From: Thereva unica
Lineage: Eukaryota > Arthropoda > Insecta > Diptera > Therevidae
Direction of reading: 5' to 3'
Assembly: GCA_949987705.1 (NCBI GenBank)
Contig: OX465281.1
Coordinates: forward strand, 165,361,516-165,425,515
DNA length: 64,000 nucleotides
Shown here piece after piece: positions 29,681-40,640 of the stretch. The notes under the pieces are model-generated. The model made no database searches and was not told where the DNA came from. It was given only the letters and a program-made list of their open reading frames with translations. Made by a program: the position numbers and the translations under genes. Numbering within the stretch: the stretch's first letter is position 1; every line of letters starts with the position of its first letter.

Positions 29681-30336
29681 CACTGTTGTACAGCGAATTC
29701 TACCTAAGGTCGAGACTAAGCAGAATGGGTTCATTGTATTTAATTATGATATTTCGAAAAAGTTGTATGCAAATTCATAAAAAAATAACAAAGTTATTAA
29801 TGTTTAAAGTTTGAAAAGAAAGGAAAAAAATATTGTCCAATTTACTTGGTTTTTGGTATACGAGTGGTGAATAATTAATTAAAACGTTTTACGTTGTCAA
29901 TATTTTATTATAATAATTAATAATAAAGTTGTTAAAACGAAAATTTGACCAAAAAATGAAAAGAAAAGTTATAAATCGGCTCATTAAGCAGAATGTTTGC
30001 CTTGCGGTGTTCGAGTCAAAAGTAAAAGTAGATAAGGTTTATACCTGGCCAGGTATAAAAGGGACGAAGTGACCTGGGAATGCTAAGGAACGGTATTTCA
30101 TCGTTCAGACAAATTTTGAAATAATAAACACGTGAACGAAAAACTAAATAGCAAAGTTTAACAAGTAAATAAACAATAACAAAAATATAAACACTAGACA
30201 ATTTTTTGTTAATAACTCTTTAAATTTTATATAGAATTGTTTGAAATTTTGGATTCTGAATCGTCTTGATGTCCTTTACAAATGCTGTAAAGGGTTTTCT
30301 TAGGTAGAATTTAAAAATCGATTCTGTACAATAGTG
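29681..30336. mobile_element. 656-bp TIR DNA transposon (CACTA- or Harbinger-like), non-autonomous
   Basis: TSD TAA at 29678-29680 and 30337-30339. Terminal inverted repeats CACTGTTGTACAG (29681-29693) and CTGTACAATAGTG (30324-30336) have one mismatch, and a second perfect 13-bp inverted block lies at 29696-29708 / 30299-30311. No transposase is present. Removing it with one TSD copy keeps the host protease frame open. The interior holds a 20-bp perfect palindrome (30039-30058) overlapping a TATA-like TATAAAAG (30054-30061). A 3-bp TSD with CACT termini fits CACTA/EnSpm; TAA also fits Harbinger. Confidence 0.8.
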
Positions 30337-30339
30337 TAA

Positions 30340-31670
30340 TCGACCAAGTAAAAATCAGGATACTGCCTTTTGGGTCTAGTAAGAGAACACCCATCCAGGT
30401 CTGCAATAGAGTGAAGGTTTGTCTACGCAGCATGTATACTGAGGAGTCAATCGTTGCTACCGCAATGGTTGTGCCTGAAATTTGTGCCGATATTTTGCCT
30501 GTACCGAATACGAGTAATACATTATTTTCAGAATTTCGCTTAGCTGACGCACGACTAGCGGAATGCCCTACAGATGGCATTTCTGTTCTAGTGGGCTCCG
30601 ACTTTTACTGGAAGGTGGTTTCAGGAAAAATTAAACGACTCACAGAAACTTTAACAGCAGTTCATACGAAGTTCGGATGGGCAATTCAAGGCCCTGAAAA
30701 TGTAAACCATATACCGGATATCGAAGCGGCCACTATGCTTAGTGTATCACTCGAAGATGATCTTACTTTTATGGAAGATGTTCGTAATATGTGGAGATTG
30801 GAGTCGTTGGGCATCAGACCTCCAGACGAAGGTGACGAGCAATTGAATATAGACCAATATGTAAGCAGACACAACACCCATTACGAAGCTTCGCTTCTGT
30901 GGTCTTCATCCCCCACTACTTTAGACAACAATCGTGAAGGAGCTTACCAAAGATTTAAAAGCCTAGTTAGGAAGTTGTCTCGAGAACCTAAGAAGCTATT
31001 GGATTATGACGCTGCCATGCGGGAAATGATATCTAAAGGTTTTGTTGAGACTGTTTCGGTTTCAGGGCCAGGTGATTTACCGATCTATTTTATGCCACAC
31101 CGACCAGTCTATAGAGAAGAAAAGACGACTACGAAATTGCGCATTGTTTTTGACGCCTCGGCCAAGTCGTGAGGGAATACTTCGTTGAACGACCATCTAG
31201 ACACTGGACCAAACTTGCTGCCAGATATTTTAACCATCTTATTAAATTTTAGATTGGGCGCTGTGGCTCTGGTAGCCGATATAGAAAAGGCTTTCTTGCA
31301 AATTATGCTATCAGAAAAGGAACGAGACGTGCACAGACTTTTCTGGTTTAACGATCCTATAAAATCAGTCAATTGTCTCCCTTCACTCCAAGAATTTCGT
31401 ATGACTAGAGTAACGTTTGGCGTGAAGTGTAGCCCTTTCATCTTGGCGTCGGTCCTACAAAAACATTTAATTGAAGAAAGTACTAATCATCCCGAAGTGT
31501 GTAAGCTGATGTTAAATTCTTTTTATATGGACGATTTGGTTGCAAGTGTGAACGATAAGGAAACAGCTGTAAAGGTATATGTTGAGACCTGCGAGTTGAT
31601 GCGTAAAGCTTCAATGACGATTAGGAAATGGAACTCAAATGAGACACAACTTATGGTTCTGCCTGACTGA
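30340..31670 (+). pseudogene. pol: RT region of second BEL/Pao element
   Basis: Follows the protease: ILVGSDFYWKVVSG, KFGWAIQGP, then RT with YFMPHRPVYR, TTKLRIVFDASA, a stop (TGA, 31170-31172), then continued RT with ADIEKAFLQI, VTFGVKCSPF and the catalytic YMDD (about 31527-31538), ending IRKWNSNE at 31670. The stop and a frame change near 31670-31747 make it non-functional. Confidence 0.88.
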
Positions 31671-31746
31671 TGAAGTCTCGGTAGATTTGCAACCAGTGTA
31701 AGAATTTTTAGTAAGTTCTAAAACCACACCATCGAAGCGGAAGGTT

Positions 31747-33000
31747 TTGCAGATTATGGCTAGAATATTCGATCCGCTAGGTATGTTTTCACCTTTTATC
31801 GTCAAGGTTAAAATCTTGTTTCAGGAACTATGGCGTTTAAAACTGTCATGGGACGAAGAACTGCCACCGAGATATGCAAAAACATGGAATAAGTGCTGTA
31901 GCGAGCTCGAACAACTTCAAGGCCTGACTATCAATCGACGTCTCTTAGCATCAGATGCAGGAAGTATATTTAAGTTGCACATTTTCGCAGACGCCAGCCC
32001 ATCGGCTTATGGAACTGTGGCGTATTTACGTAGTCAGTCTGGGTCGTCAATAGAAACTAGATTCATTTGCTCCAAAAACCGAATAGCACCATTGAAACAG
32101 GATAAGGAGAAGCAATTAACTTTTAGTTTTGCACAAACATACTTATGGACCGATTCAAAAATAACACTGCATTGGATAAGAGGAGACATTAGCCGGTGGA
32201 AAATGTATGTTGCCAACCGTGTTCGTGAAATTCGGGAGCTGAGCACGGTTAACCTTTGGAATCACTGTCCGGGTACTTCAAATCCTGCTGACTACCTAAT
32301 AAGAGGAGACTTCAAAAAGTTTTTAGCAAATTCCTATAGTTGGATAAAGGGACCTTCTTGGTTGTCCCAAAGCGATAACGAATGGCCTAAGGAAATTAAA
32401 GATGACTTTGAAGATGCTACTGCATCTCTTTATGTTCAAAGTGTTGCCGAAAAGACTCCGGAAGAAAATATGCTATTCGATACAGGCAGTTTCAGTTCAT
32501 ATATGCGTCTATTAAGAATAATCGCTTATGTTATGCGTTTCGTACGGAATTCACTCGCACCAAGCAATCGACCGACTGCCATATTTCTTACTGGATTAGA
32601 AATAGCAGATGCTGAGAAATACTGGATTAGCAAAACACAACATTATTTCTACCGAGTGGAAATTGAAGCATTGAAACGCGACAAACAAGTTCCTTCTAAT
32701 TCAACAATTTTGACCTTAAATCCTATCCTGGATGAGAATGATATTTTGCGTGTGGGCAGCCGAATAGTGCATATGGAAAGCGATTACGAAGCAATATATC
32801 CAGCCATTTTACCGAGATCTCATCATATAACTAAATTGATCGTACTAGATGCTCATCATCGGACTCTACATGGAGGAGTCAACGCAGTCTTGGCGAAGCT
32901 AAGGGCAAAGTTTTGGGTGCCACGGTCTCGACAACTCATCAAAACTATTATAGGAAGCTGCCTTTTCTGCCGTCGACTTTTTTGTAAACTATGGACTGAG
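31747..33000 (+). pseudogene. pol: RNase H and integrase N-terminal part of second BEL/Pao element
   Basis: Plus-strand frame with IFDPLGMFSPF (connection domain), an RNase H start FADASPSAYGTVAYL, TDSKITLHWI, NPADYLIRG, then the integrase zinc-binding segment HHRTLHGGVNAVLAKL...CLFCRR. It ends abruptly near 33000; the catalytic integrase core, C-terminus and 3' LTR are absent. The break is marked by a duplicated CTGAGGATGACG (32996-33007 and 33017-33028), after which an unrelated gag fragment on the opposite strand begins. Confidence 0.88.
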
Positions 33001-33002
33001 GA

Positions 33003-33426
33003 TGACGATGACTACGCTGAGGATGACGTAATATTTTGGCGTTCCCTTTAGATGTTCATAAATTGACAACACTCTGTCGACGCTTTTCTTCCATGAACTG
33101 AATTCACCTGCCCAGAAAATTCCCTTAAACTTTTAACTATGTCGGGGATTTTGTCTAGATCTGAAAGGTTTCTGTCATTGTTAACATCAATAGTTTGATC
33201 TGTTGCGTCGTTTGAAGTAAGTTCAGGATTTATGATATGGTTAATTATTCTACGACCTTCGGTGTTCATTATTGTAATCACAATTCTGGTAATTTGTTCC
33301 GTTAAGCATCTAGATTGAAAGAAACATTAGGGTTTGAGCTTGAGCTGGAGGAGGAGCAGGAGCGGCGGGGTCGACGTTCTCACCTGCGTTAAGTCGCTGT
33401 GATCTTACTAAATTGTTCTGACTCAT
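33003..33426 (-). pseudogene. gag: LTR-retrotransposon gag fragment
   Basis: Minus strand from an ATG at 33426. The N-terminus is followed by a Pro/Ala/Gln-rich stretch, an in-frame stop near 33316, then DLDKIPDIVKSLREFSG. After a one-base frame change near 33100 come SWKKSVDRVLSIYEH and LKGTPKYY. I recognise this as the capsid start of an insect LTR-element gag (Gypsy or Copia type). It is truncated at about 33003 where it meets the BEL/Pao pol. Confidence 0.65.
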
Positions 33427-33473
33427 TATGAAAAAAGATTAAATTTAGAAGATAACGATAGATTTTTCCCTCG

Positions 33474-33608
33474 ATATATTTATCTTAAGAACAAGCGAAT
33501 TATTATTATATTTAAAAAAATTATTGTTTACTGTTCAATTATATTTATCTTAAGAACAAGCGAATTATTAATTATTATATTTAAAAAAAATTATTGTTTA
33601 CTGTTCAA
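33474..33608. repeat. 65-bp direct tandem duplication
   Basis: A block beginning TATCTTAAGAACAAGCGAAT at 33481 recurs at 33546 with minor indels. The surrounding 33427-33990 is very AT-rich, without a recognisable gene, and may be LTR or leader DNA of the neighbouring gag fragment. Confidence 0.85.
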
Positions 33609-33989
33609 TAAAATTCTATTTTTCCTTCAAGAAAATTATTTTTTTATTTTATTATTTATTATTAAAAAAAATTATTACTCCAAATTGTTTTATTTTTCCT
33701 TAAAAAAATTATTTATTTATTATTAAAAAAAAAATCAGGTGCGGTCACGGGACCCCCGTCAGGAACGAAGTTCCTTACGATTTTTCTACAACTGCGAATG
33801 TAACTCCAAATAAAATCTGTATATTTTATTTATTTTTACTTTATACTATTTTTCAAGCAAATAATGTAAAGGATCGAATCAAATCAAAAATTTAATTTAA
33901 TATTTTAGGAAAATATTTATTATAATATTAACATTCCAAAACTTCAAAAAAAAAAAAATTTCAAATTTTATCACCAAATCGTAACATAG

Positions 33990-34351
33990 AAATTATTGGC
34001 TTATGATAACTATAATAAGATGCATATACTTCAGAATCAATTTTGTCCAAGAATCTTGAAAAAACGGCATCAACTGTAGTACAGTATTTCGTTGTCTACT
34101 GTGCTGGATCATTATTCATACTCAAATTAAATGTGTCAGATAAAAAGGATGTGAAGATTTTAAATTTGTCTTTTTCATTGAAGTTAATACATATTAAAGT
34201 CTCCAGCTAATATTAGTGGAAGTTTATGACATAGTAATTTAGATTCTCTCTCAGTATATTCTAACAGGGATCGATGAATAAATAATGTAATATCCTCAAT
34301 CTTTTGATTTGGTGATATATAAACAGCTACAATAACTATTTCATGATCGTT
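33990..34351 (-). pseudogene. Helentron-type endonuclease remnant
   Basis: The minus-strand translation, unsupported by an ATG, reads VIVAVYISPNQ, then KLPLILAGDFN, then FLSDTFNLSMNNDP and TVDAVFSRFLDKI, ending near YYSYHKP. These are the conserved blocks of the apurinic-like endonuclease domain carried at the end of Helentron Rep-helicase proteins (GDFN and the D-AVF block). At least two in-frame stops break it. It lies head-to-head with a helicase fragment on the plus strand, so the element was rearranged. Confidence 0.7.
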
Positions 34352-34362
34352 TCTTATTTTTT

Positions 34363-34677
34363 TTCACTGGTCCAGCAGGAGCTGGTAAAACTTTCGTCAT
34401 TAAGCTCATAATGGAAATTTATAATAGATTTACTGATACAGACGGCTATTGTAATGCTTATATAACTTGCGCTACCACAGGAAAAGCTGCTGTGGCAGTT
34501 AATGCCCTTAGAATTTCAATTTCAAAACCATTACCTCTGTCATCTGAAATCTTACAATTGTATAAATCTATTTTTAGATATGTAAAAGTAATAATCATCG
34601 ATGAAATAAGTATGATCAGTGCAGAGCTTTTAATGAAAATTGACTGGCGTTTGGTGTTTCACAGTATTGATTGAACC
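34363..34677 (+). pseudogene. Helitron/Helentron Pif1-type helicase fragment
   Basis: Plus strand. FTGPAGAGKT (Walker A) is encoded at 34363-34392, continuing with TCATTGKAAVAV and a Walker B-type VIIIDEISMIS, then SAELLMKID before it is lost near 34677. These are known motifs of Pif1 helicases in Helitron Rep-Hel proteins. There is no Rep domain and no complete helicase. Confidence 0.85.
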
Positions 34678-34825
34678 ATCGCTCGACATTTACGCTAGCA
34701 GAGGCTTACATTACTTTTTCACAGTCAAAATTATTATTCGATTTCTTTTAATAATTATTGTTATATGTGTACAGATAGAGTAATGAGTGTCTTTCCTCTT
34801 TATATGTTAAGCATTAGTAGTTTAT

Positions 34826-35050
34826 CCCGTTGGAGAAAGTGATCTGATATTCGGGCATGATATGAAGAGGCACGATCCTCCACAAGTCCATCCAATTACT
34901 GGCTTATGCAGACAGGAAATCTGGGACTGCACATTAACGAAAGCAAAACAAAGAACATGTTGGCCTCGTCTACCAGAACACCTAACATTTGTCCCACAAT
35001 TAAGGTAGAGGAACACGAATTTTAAGTGGTAAAATCATTTACCTACCTTC
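34826..35050 (+). pseudogene. RTE-like RT fragment
   Basis: Plus-strand, frame-broken remnant with an ADDI-like block, then GLHINESKTKNML and a VKSFTYL end. This corresponds to the region after the catalytic YADD in the same RT family as 15046-15769. It interrupts the two helicase fragments. Confidence 0.6.
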
Positions 35051-35123
35051 AATAACATCAGCCGACAATAGCATGGAACCAGAAATCCGAAACTAGAAAT
35101 CTGGAACAAGATGCTAATTTTAG

Positions 35124-35271
35124 AGTAAAGCTACATAAAAAGTCAATCATCGATACTGGTGGTTTACCATATCAAATTACTTTTGTTAAAGGCATGTTTT
35201 ATCTAATAACAACAAATATTGATGTATCAGATGGCTTATGTAATGGTTCAGCTGGAAAATTGGCGCAGAAT
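35124..35271 (+). pseudogene. Pif1-type helicase fragment, C-terminal part
   Basis: Plus-strand translation gives TGGLPYQITFVKGM, then LITTNIDVSDGLCNGSAGKL, which matches the conserved late helicase motif of Helitron and Pif1 proteins (TTNIDV.DGL.NG). It is separated from 34363-34677 by the RT fragment. Confidence 0.8.
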
Positions 35272-35695
35272 CAGTATGGGGCTAGTGCCATTATTTTATA
35301 CTTTTTAGTTCGTTATAAAAACGTGTTATATTAAAAAGTTTTTTTATGTAATAATCATTTATGTAATAATTATTATCTGCTTTTTAGTCTTGTGTGCGAC
35401 ATTTTGCAATCACTTTTTAACATGGTCATGATATTATGACGGATACATGTCGAAAATTGTTACTTAAATCTACTAATAATATACCAATCTTTTTAATTTT
35501 GAAATTCCTGAAAATTAAAATGAAGAAGTAAGCTAAATTAATTTTATAAGATTTTTATTTCAATAATAGCTGCATCTCTTTTTTGATCATTTTTACTATT
35601 TTGAAACTACTCTTTTACTGAAAAGCGCTTAGCTGACTTTTGATTGTATTTAACTGCTTTCTTCATATAAAAACATATTGTTGTAAAGAAAATGT
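35272..35695. other. AT-rich, nothing recognised
   Basis: I see no coding region or clear repeat here. Confidence 0.4.
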
Positions 35696-35699
35696 TAAT

Positions 35700-37340
35700 A
35701 CGTCCTCTTGAGATGGCCGCCTTGGACCAAACGAAATACTGAGTATACTATATTGCTTATGGTATTATACTTATCGTACCCTTTCATTTGATACCCGTGT
35801 CGAAAGGGTTCTGAAGAGAATGGTAACCCACTCTCGTGAGGAAGCCGCCATGGACCTAATGATGTTCTGAGTGAATTGTATTGCTTATGGTTTTTTACTT
35901 ATTACACCCTTTCATTTGATACCCATGTCGAAAGTGTTCTGAAGAGAATGGTAACCGGCCCTCCTGAGGAGGTCGCCATGGATCTAAAGACTTATTGCTT
36001 TACTTTTGATGCCCTTTCGTTTGATACCCATGTCGAGGGGGTTGTGAAAGAAGTGTTAATCCGTCCTCTTGAGATGGCCGCCATGGATCAAACGAAATAT
36101 TGAGTGTACTATATTGCTTATGGTATTCTCCTTATCATATCCTTTCATTTGATACCCATGTCGAAAGGGTTCTGAAGAGAATGGTAACCCACCCTCTTGA
36201 GGAGGCCGCCATGGATCTAATGATTTTCTGAGTATATTGTATTGCTTATGGTTTTTTACTTATCATACCCTTTCATTTGATACCCATGTCGAAGGGGTGC
36301 TGAAGAGAATGGTAACCGGCCCTCCTGAGGAGGTGGCCGTGGATCTAAAGACATAGCTTATTGCATTACTTATGATGCCTTTTCGTTTGATACCCATGTC
36401 GAGGGGGTTGTGACGAAAATGTTAATCCGTAATCTTGAGATGGCCGCCATGGACCAAACGAAATATTGAGTATACTATATTGCTTCTGGTATTCTACTTT
36501 ATCATACCCTTTCATTTGATACCCATGTCGAAAGGGTTCTGAAGAGAATGGTAACCCACCCTCCTGAGGAGGTCGCCATGGACCTAATGATGTTCTGAGT
36601 ATATTGTATTGCTTATGGTGTTTTACTTATCATACCCTTTCATTTGATACCCATATCGAAAAGGCTCTGAAGAGAATGGTAACCCACTCTCCTGAGGAGG
36701 CCGCCATGGATCTAAAGACATAGCTTATTGCATTCGACTTATGATTCCCTTTCATTTGATACCCATGTCGAGACCCTTTCATTTGATACCCATGTCGAAA
36801 GGGTTCTGAAGAGAATGGTAACCCACCCTCCTGAGGAGTCTGCCATGGATCTAAGGGCATGGCTTATTGCATTCGTCTTATGATGCCCTTTCATTTGATA
36901 CCCATATAGAGGGGGTTGTGAAGAAAATGGTAATCCGTCCTCTGGAGATGACCGCCGTGGACCAAACGATAAATTGAGTATGCTATATTGCTTATGGTGT
37001 TCTACTTATCATACCATTTCATTTGATATCCATGTCGAAGGGTGTGTGAAGAATATTTCAATCCGCCCTCCTGAGACGGCCTCCATGGACTAAAGGTAGG
37101 TACCATATTGCATTGTCACCATGATAGGATATCCGGAAGTATTTGAAAAATCGAATGCAAAATTTGTTCCGTGAAGAAAACAGTAATCCGTCCTCTAGAG
37201 TCCTCCGCCATGGATCTAACGGTATAATGAGTATACCATATTGCATTGTCATCGGAGCTGAAGCTGTGTGCAAAATTTCAGGGTGATCGGGTAACCGGAA
37301 GTAGTCAAAAAATCGATTGCAAGATTTGTACCGCACAAAC
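35700..37340. repeat. Diverged satellite array of the 128-bp family
   Basis: About 11-12 units around the landmark TTTCATTTGATACCCATGTCGA. Two subtypes alternate (AAAGGGTTCTGAAGAGAATGGTAACCC versus GGGGGTTGTGAAGAAAATG), with unit lengths varying by deletion. The end (37080-37340) changes to a block finishing AGATTTGTACCGCACAAACAG, of the kind seen at ends of such non-autonomous elements. More diverged than 1080-3553, so older. Confidence 0.9.
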
Positions 37341-38032
37341 AGACAGACAAGAAAGCGAGCTAATAAAAACGTTTTCAGTTAATAATCGTACTTGTAGCTT
37401 GATTTTGAAAGGTATTCCATTCATTTCAATAAAAAAGCATTAGCATCTATTATCGATAACGACCAATGCAAAAAGTGTGCACGTTCGTCATGCATGACAC
37501 TTTGCATTATCATTTCTTCCTATAGCTATCGGTGCAAATAGATTCCAATTTCTAAAGAAAAACACTGCATTCTGATTTAATAAATTCACAAATTGCCTAC
37601 TGGGATCGATACTCGCACGCATACATACACAAAATATCGCATTTTCTTACGTGACGATTTCTCCCAATTCACTCTACCCGCAAGCCGCGTTAAGGAACTT
37701 CGTTCCAAAAAATATAATACATTTTCTCGTAGGAATTGCCATTTCTGAGATATTGTCCTTTTAATAAGTTAAAATACTCATATTCTATCATTCCCGACTT
37801 GTCATCAGAAATTTAATAAATCCTTTGTTGGAGTACGCGGCTAATATTTTCAGGGGTGATTCCTGGATGTCTTTGGAGAAAAAAATTATTCTACAGAGGG
37901 CGGCTATCTCCACTATCCACTAAGATACAGGGTGATTAGGGAAAAAATTTTGTTTTTTTTTTTAAATTTACTTAAATTTGAATAGCTCCTAAAGTAATAA
38001 TCATAAAGTAGCCTAATTAGGCTCATCTTTTA
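37341..38032. other. No gene recognised
   Basis: AT-rich. A 16-bp block TAAGGAACTTCGTTCC (37691-37706) is the exact reverse complement of 33762-33777, which may mark ends of one old element enclosing the Helentron scraps. A short inverted pair AATGCAAA.../...TTTGCATT lies near 37465-37510. Confidence 0.4.
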
Positions 38033-38409
38033 GGTAAATGTGTATTCTTTTATTTGGTATAAAGCACAGCAGCCTGAGTGACTCCGTTCAAAAAATATGT
38101 AGGCTCAAACCAATGCTACTAGGCCGCAGTTGAAAGACGAGTAACTTTTTAATTGTTCACGATACTACTACTACTACTACCTACAAAACTACCCAAAATA
38201 AACACTTATTGTGTATGGAAATATTGTAGGTAATAGTTTGGTGCATCAGAAAAGCAAAGAAAAAATGTACTGTTGGTAACGAATTTTCTGAGAAAAAGAA
38301 GAAATCTGCCAGGTCTAGATGCAAAGCATTGGTTTGAGCCTATATATTTTTTGAACGGAGTCACTCAGGTTGCTGTGCTTTATACCAAATAAAAGAATAC
38401 ACATTTACC
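38033..38409. mobile_element. 377-bp foldback/MITE
   Basis: Inverted arms of about 85-90 bp, 38033-38122 against 38320-38409, beginning GGTAAATGTGTATTCTTTTA and ending with its complement. The arms include TTGGTATAAAGCACAGC and ACTCCGTTCAAAAAATAT. The loop is unrelated. I could not identify a clear TSD or superfamily. Confidence 0.85.
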
Positions 38410-38562
38410 ATATCCTCAAGTTGCGTTGCGTAGCGAATTCGTCAAAATTCACTCTCATAATATTTTTCAAAACGCGCCTAAAGAAGTATAACTTCAAAAA
38501 TTGATGGGAAATACTTTTGTGTACATTGCTATTATTAAATATATTTAATGTTATACTAACAT

Positions 38563-38601
38563 ATGTACTTATGTATGTACTTATGTATGTACGTACATAC
38601 A
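38563..38601. repeat. (TATG/TACT)n-like microsatellite
   Basis: Imperfect ATGTACTTATGT and TATGTACGTACATACA repeats. Confidence 0.7.
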
Positions 38602-38883
38602 ATTAGGGTCAGGAATCACACTTTGTACTACCATTCTGTCATGACGCTCTTATGGTTCTATGCCTTGTAATCTTGATTTGAAGGATAGAGTAGAATCGGA
38701 TAGGTTAGGTGTGCGGGAGATGCTTGAGTAGATATTAATGAAACTTGTGTTTTACATTTGTATAGTAATTAGCGTCAAATATGTACATATATGTATGTTG
38801 TTACTGGGAAATTATAAATCTGGTTTAATGGTGGAGATTTTTAGTGGGCTCCGGGTCAAAAATAAAAGATTTTTATTTTGTGC

Positions 38884-38942
38884 GCGACGTTTCGGGCATG
38901 AATACACCCTTCATCAGGCCTTTAATTAAAAAGAAAAACGTC
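38884..38942 (-). ncRNA. Candidate hammerhead-like ribozyme motif (copy 1)
   Basis: On the minus strand there is CTGATGA (38917-38911), a GGGTG...GCCC stem II and GAAAC followed by ACGTC, with GACGT upstream (38941-38937) able to form stem III. Hammerheads are known in Penelope-like elements. Stem I pairing is poor here, so this may be a degenerate motif. Confidence 0.35.
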
Positions 38943-39044
38943 AATATACAAAATAAATATAAAGGTGTCTATGCACTTACAATACAAGTAAAACCTAAAA
39001 TAAAATAAAAAATAATAAATAAAAACAGCACTAACACATTTATA

Positions 39045-39518
39045 TCACGCGGCGGAACTAGTCCTTGCCCCAATCAGCTGTTTATATGCATAGCTGAGGT
39101 TGTCACAGTCAGAACGTCGGTTAACTGCATCTCTCATTTTATTTATGTGTAGCATTTCTAGCAGCATTCTCTTGCTGTAGTGTCTCTCAACTTTCAAAAT
39201 CTTGACGTTGTTGAGGTCAGGTTTGTGGTTGTTCTCTATGCAATGGAGAGCTAGAGCAGTTTTCTTGGAGCCCCCATTGTTGATATCAGATCGATGACCT
39301 GACAGGCGTTTACGCAATTTTTGCTTGGAGGCTCCTACGTATACAGCTGGGCAAGCTGTCCCTCTTCCCCCTAAACAAGCGATCTTGTAGACCGTGTCCG
39401 ACTTGTCCATTTTATCCAGCTTCCCTTTGGTATTGGTAAATAATAAAGATTTTAGTGTATTTACCGATCTAAATGCAATCCTAGTGGTCTCTCGATTGCG
39501 TATTGGTGCTGCCTTCAT
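39045..39518 (-). pseudogene. GIY-YIG endonuclease domain of Penelope-like element
   Basis: 157-residue minus-strand frame. An N-terminal block (NTLKSLLFTNTKGK, KSDTVYKIAC) leads into AVYVGASKQKLRKRLSGHRSD, the GIY-YIG core with the R and H positions, then ALALHCIENNHKPDLNNVKIL and HYSKRMLLEMLHI. This is the known C-terminal nuclease of Penelope-like reverse transcriptases. The RT domain is missing, so it is a 5'-truncated copy; the first ATG is arbitrary. Confidence 0.88.
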
Positions 39519-39943
39519 ACGGTTGGAGGAAATTTACATTAAATTTTTTAAATACTTACTTAAAACATTAAAACAACACAAATATTTTGTTTAAAAAAAT
39601 TAATAAACACTATTTTCACTTGTTCACCTTTTAAAATGCCTTTTTTCATTAATTTGCAAATTTTATGTGTATCTGATTTAAGTTCTTAACGCCTGTTTTA
39701 GCAACTGACATTCTGTATGTCAAAATCCGGGGGTCTATGGGAGAAAGAGCAAAAGATATAAACGTCACTATACCCGTCTATTTTTTTCTAATTGATTTAA
39801 CCTGATTTTATTTCTGTCAGTCTGATTTTACTTCTGAGTGCCAGTTTGGGGGCTTATGGATGAGCGAGTCGACTATACCTTTTTGGTGCAATCGGTTTGT
39901 ATGGGAATAATTGCTGATGAGCAGTCCATTATTATGTCAGTGG
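39519..39943. other. Spacer between inverted Penelope-like copies
   Basis: No gene recognised. A short open frame joining this DNA to the second nuclease fragment (from 39838) is fortuitous upstream of about 39944. Confidence 0.4.
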
Positions 39944-40129
39944 GCTCCCAGAAAACTGCTCTAGCTCTCCATTGCATAGAGAACAACCACAAACCTGACC
40001 TCAACAACGTCAAGATTTTGGAAGCTGAGAGACACTACAGCAAGAGAATGCTGCTAGAGATGCTACACTCCGACGCACAGTGGGACCAAATCCAAAAAAG
40101 CTGGCCAAAAGTCAAAAAATGCATTAAAT

Positions 40130-40640
40130 GATCTCAAATTCACGGGGGTTTTCGGGGTCGCTGATGACGAGTCCGGTGTCGAAATTTCGATTTTCAAAAT
40201 GGCGGACTCAATATGGTTAACATAACCCCTCCAAATAGTCAAAAACTTTACTAAATGATACCAAAACATCTCACTTAGGGGTTTTCGGGGTCGCTGACGA
40301 CGAATCCGGTGTCGAAATTTCGATTTTCAAAATGGCGGACTCAATATGGTTAACATAACCCCTCCAAATAGTCAAAAACTTTACTAAATGATACCAAAAC
40401 ATCTCACTTAGGGGTTTTCGGGGTCGCTGATGACGAATCCAGTGTCGAAATTTCGATTTTCAAAATGGCGGACTCAATATGGTTAACATAACCCCTCCAA
40501 ATAGTCAAAAACTTTACTAAATGATACCAAAACATCTCACTTAGGGGTTTTCGGGGTCGCTGATGACGAATCCGGTGTCGAAATTTCGATTTTCAAAATG
40601 GCGGACTCAATATGGTTAACATAACCCCTCCAAATATTAA
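40130..40640. repeat. 133-bp tandem repeat inside Transib-like element, about 4 units
   Basis: The landmark TTCGGGGTCG recurs at 40151, 40284, 40417 and 40550 (133-bp steps). Units also contain GTCGAAATTTCGATTTTCAA and AAAATGGCGGACTCAATATG. The units are almost identical. Confidence 0.95.

Larger units (their letters stand above)
38826..39518 (-). mobile_element. Penelope-like element fragment, copy 1
   Basis: The 3' portion of a Penelope-like element, its 3' end near 38826 and 5' truncation near 39518. It contains the GIY-YIG coding part and a 3' region with a hammerhead-like core. The reverse-oriented copy 2 (39944-42422) shares the same sequence. Confidence 0.8.

Noticed and set aside
39838..39943. 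N-terminal part of the frame leading into the second GIY-YIG fragment
   Set aside because: It has no counterpart in the other copy; homology begins only near 39944.
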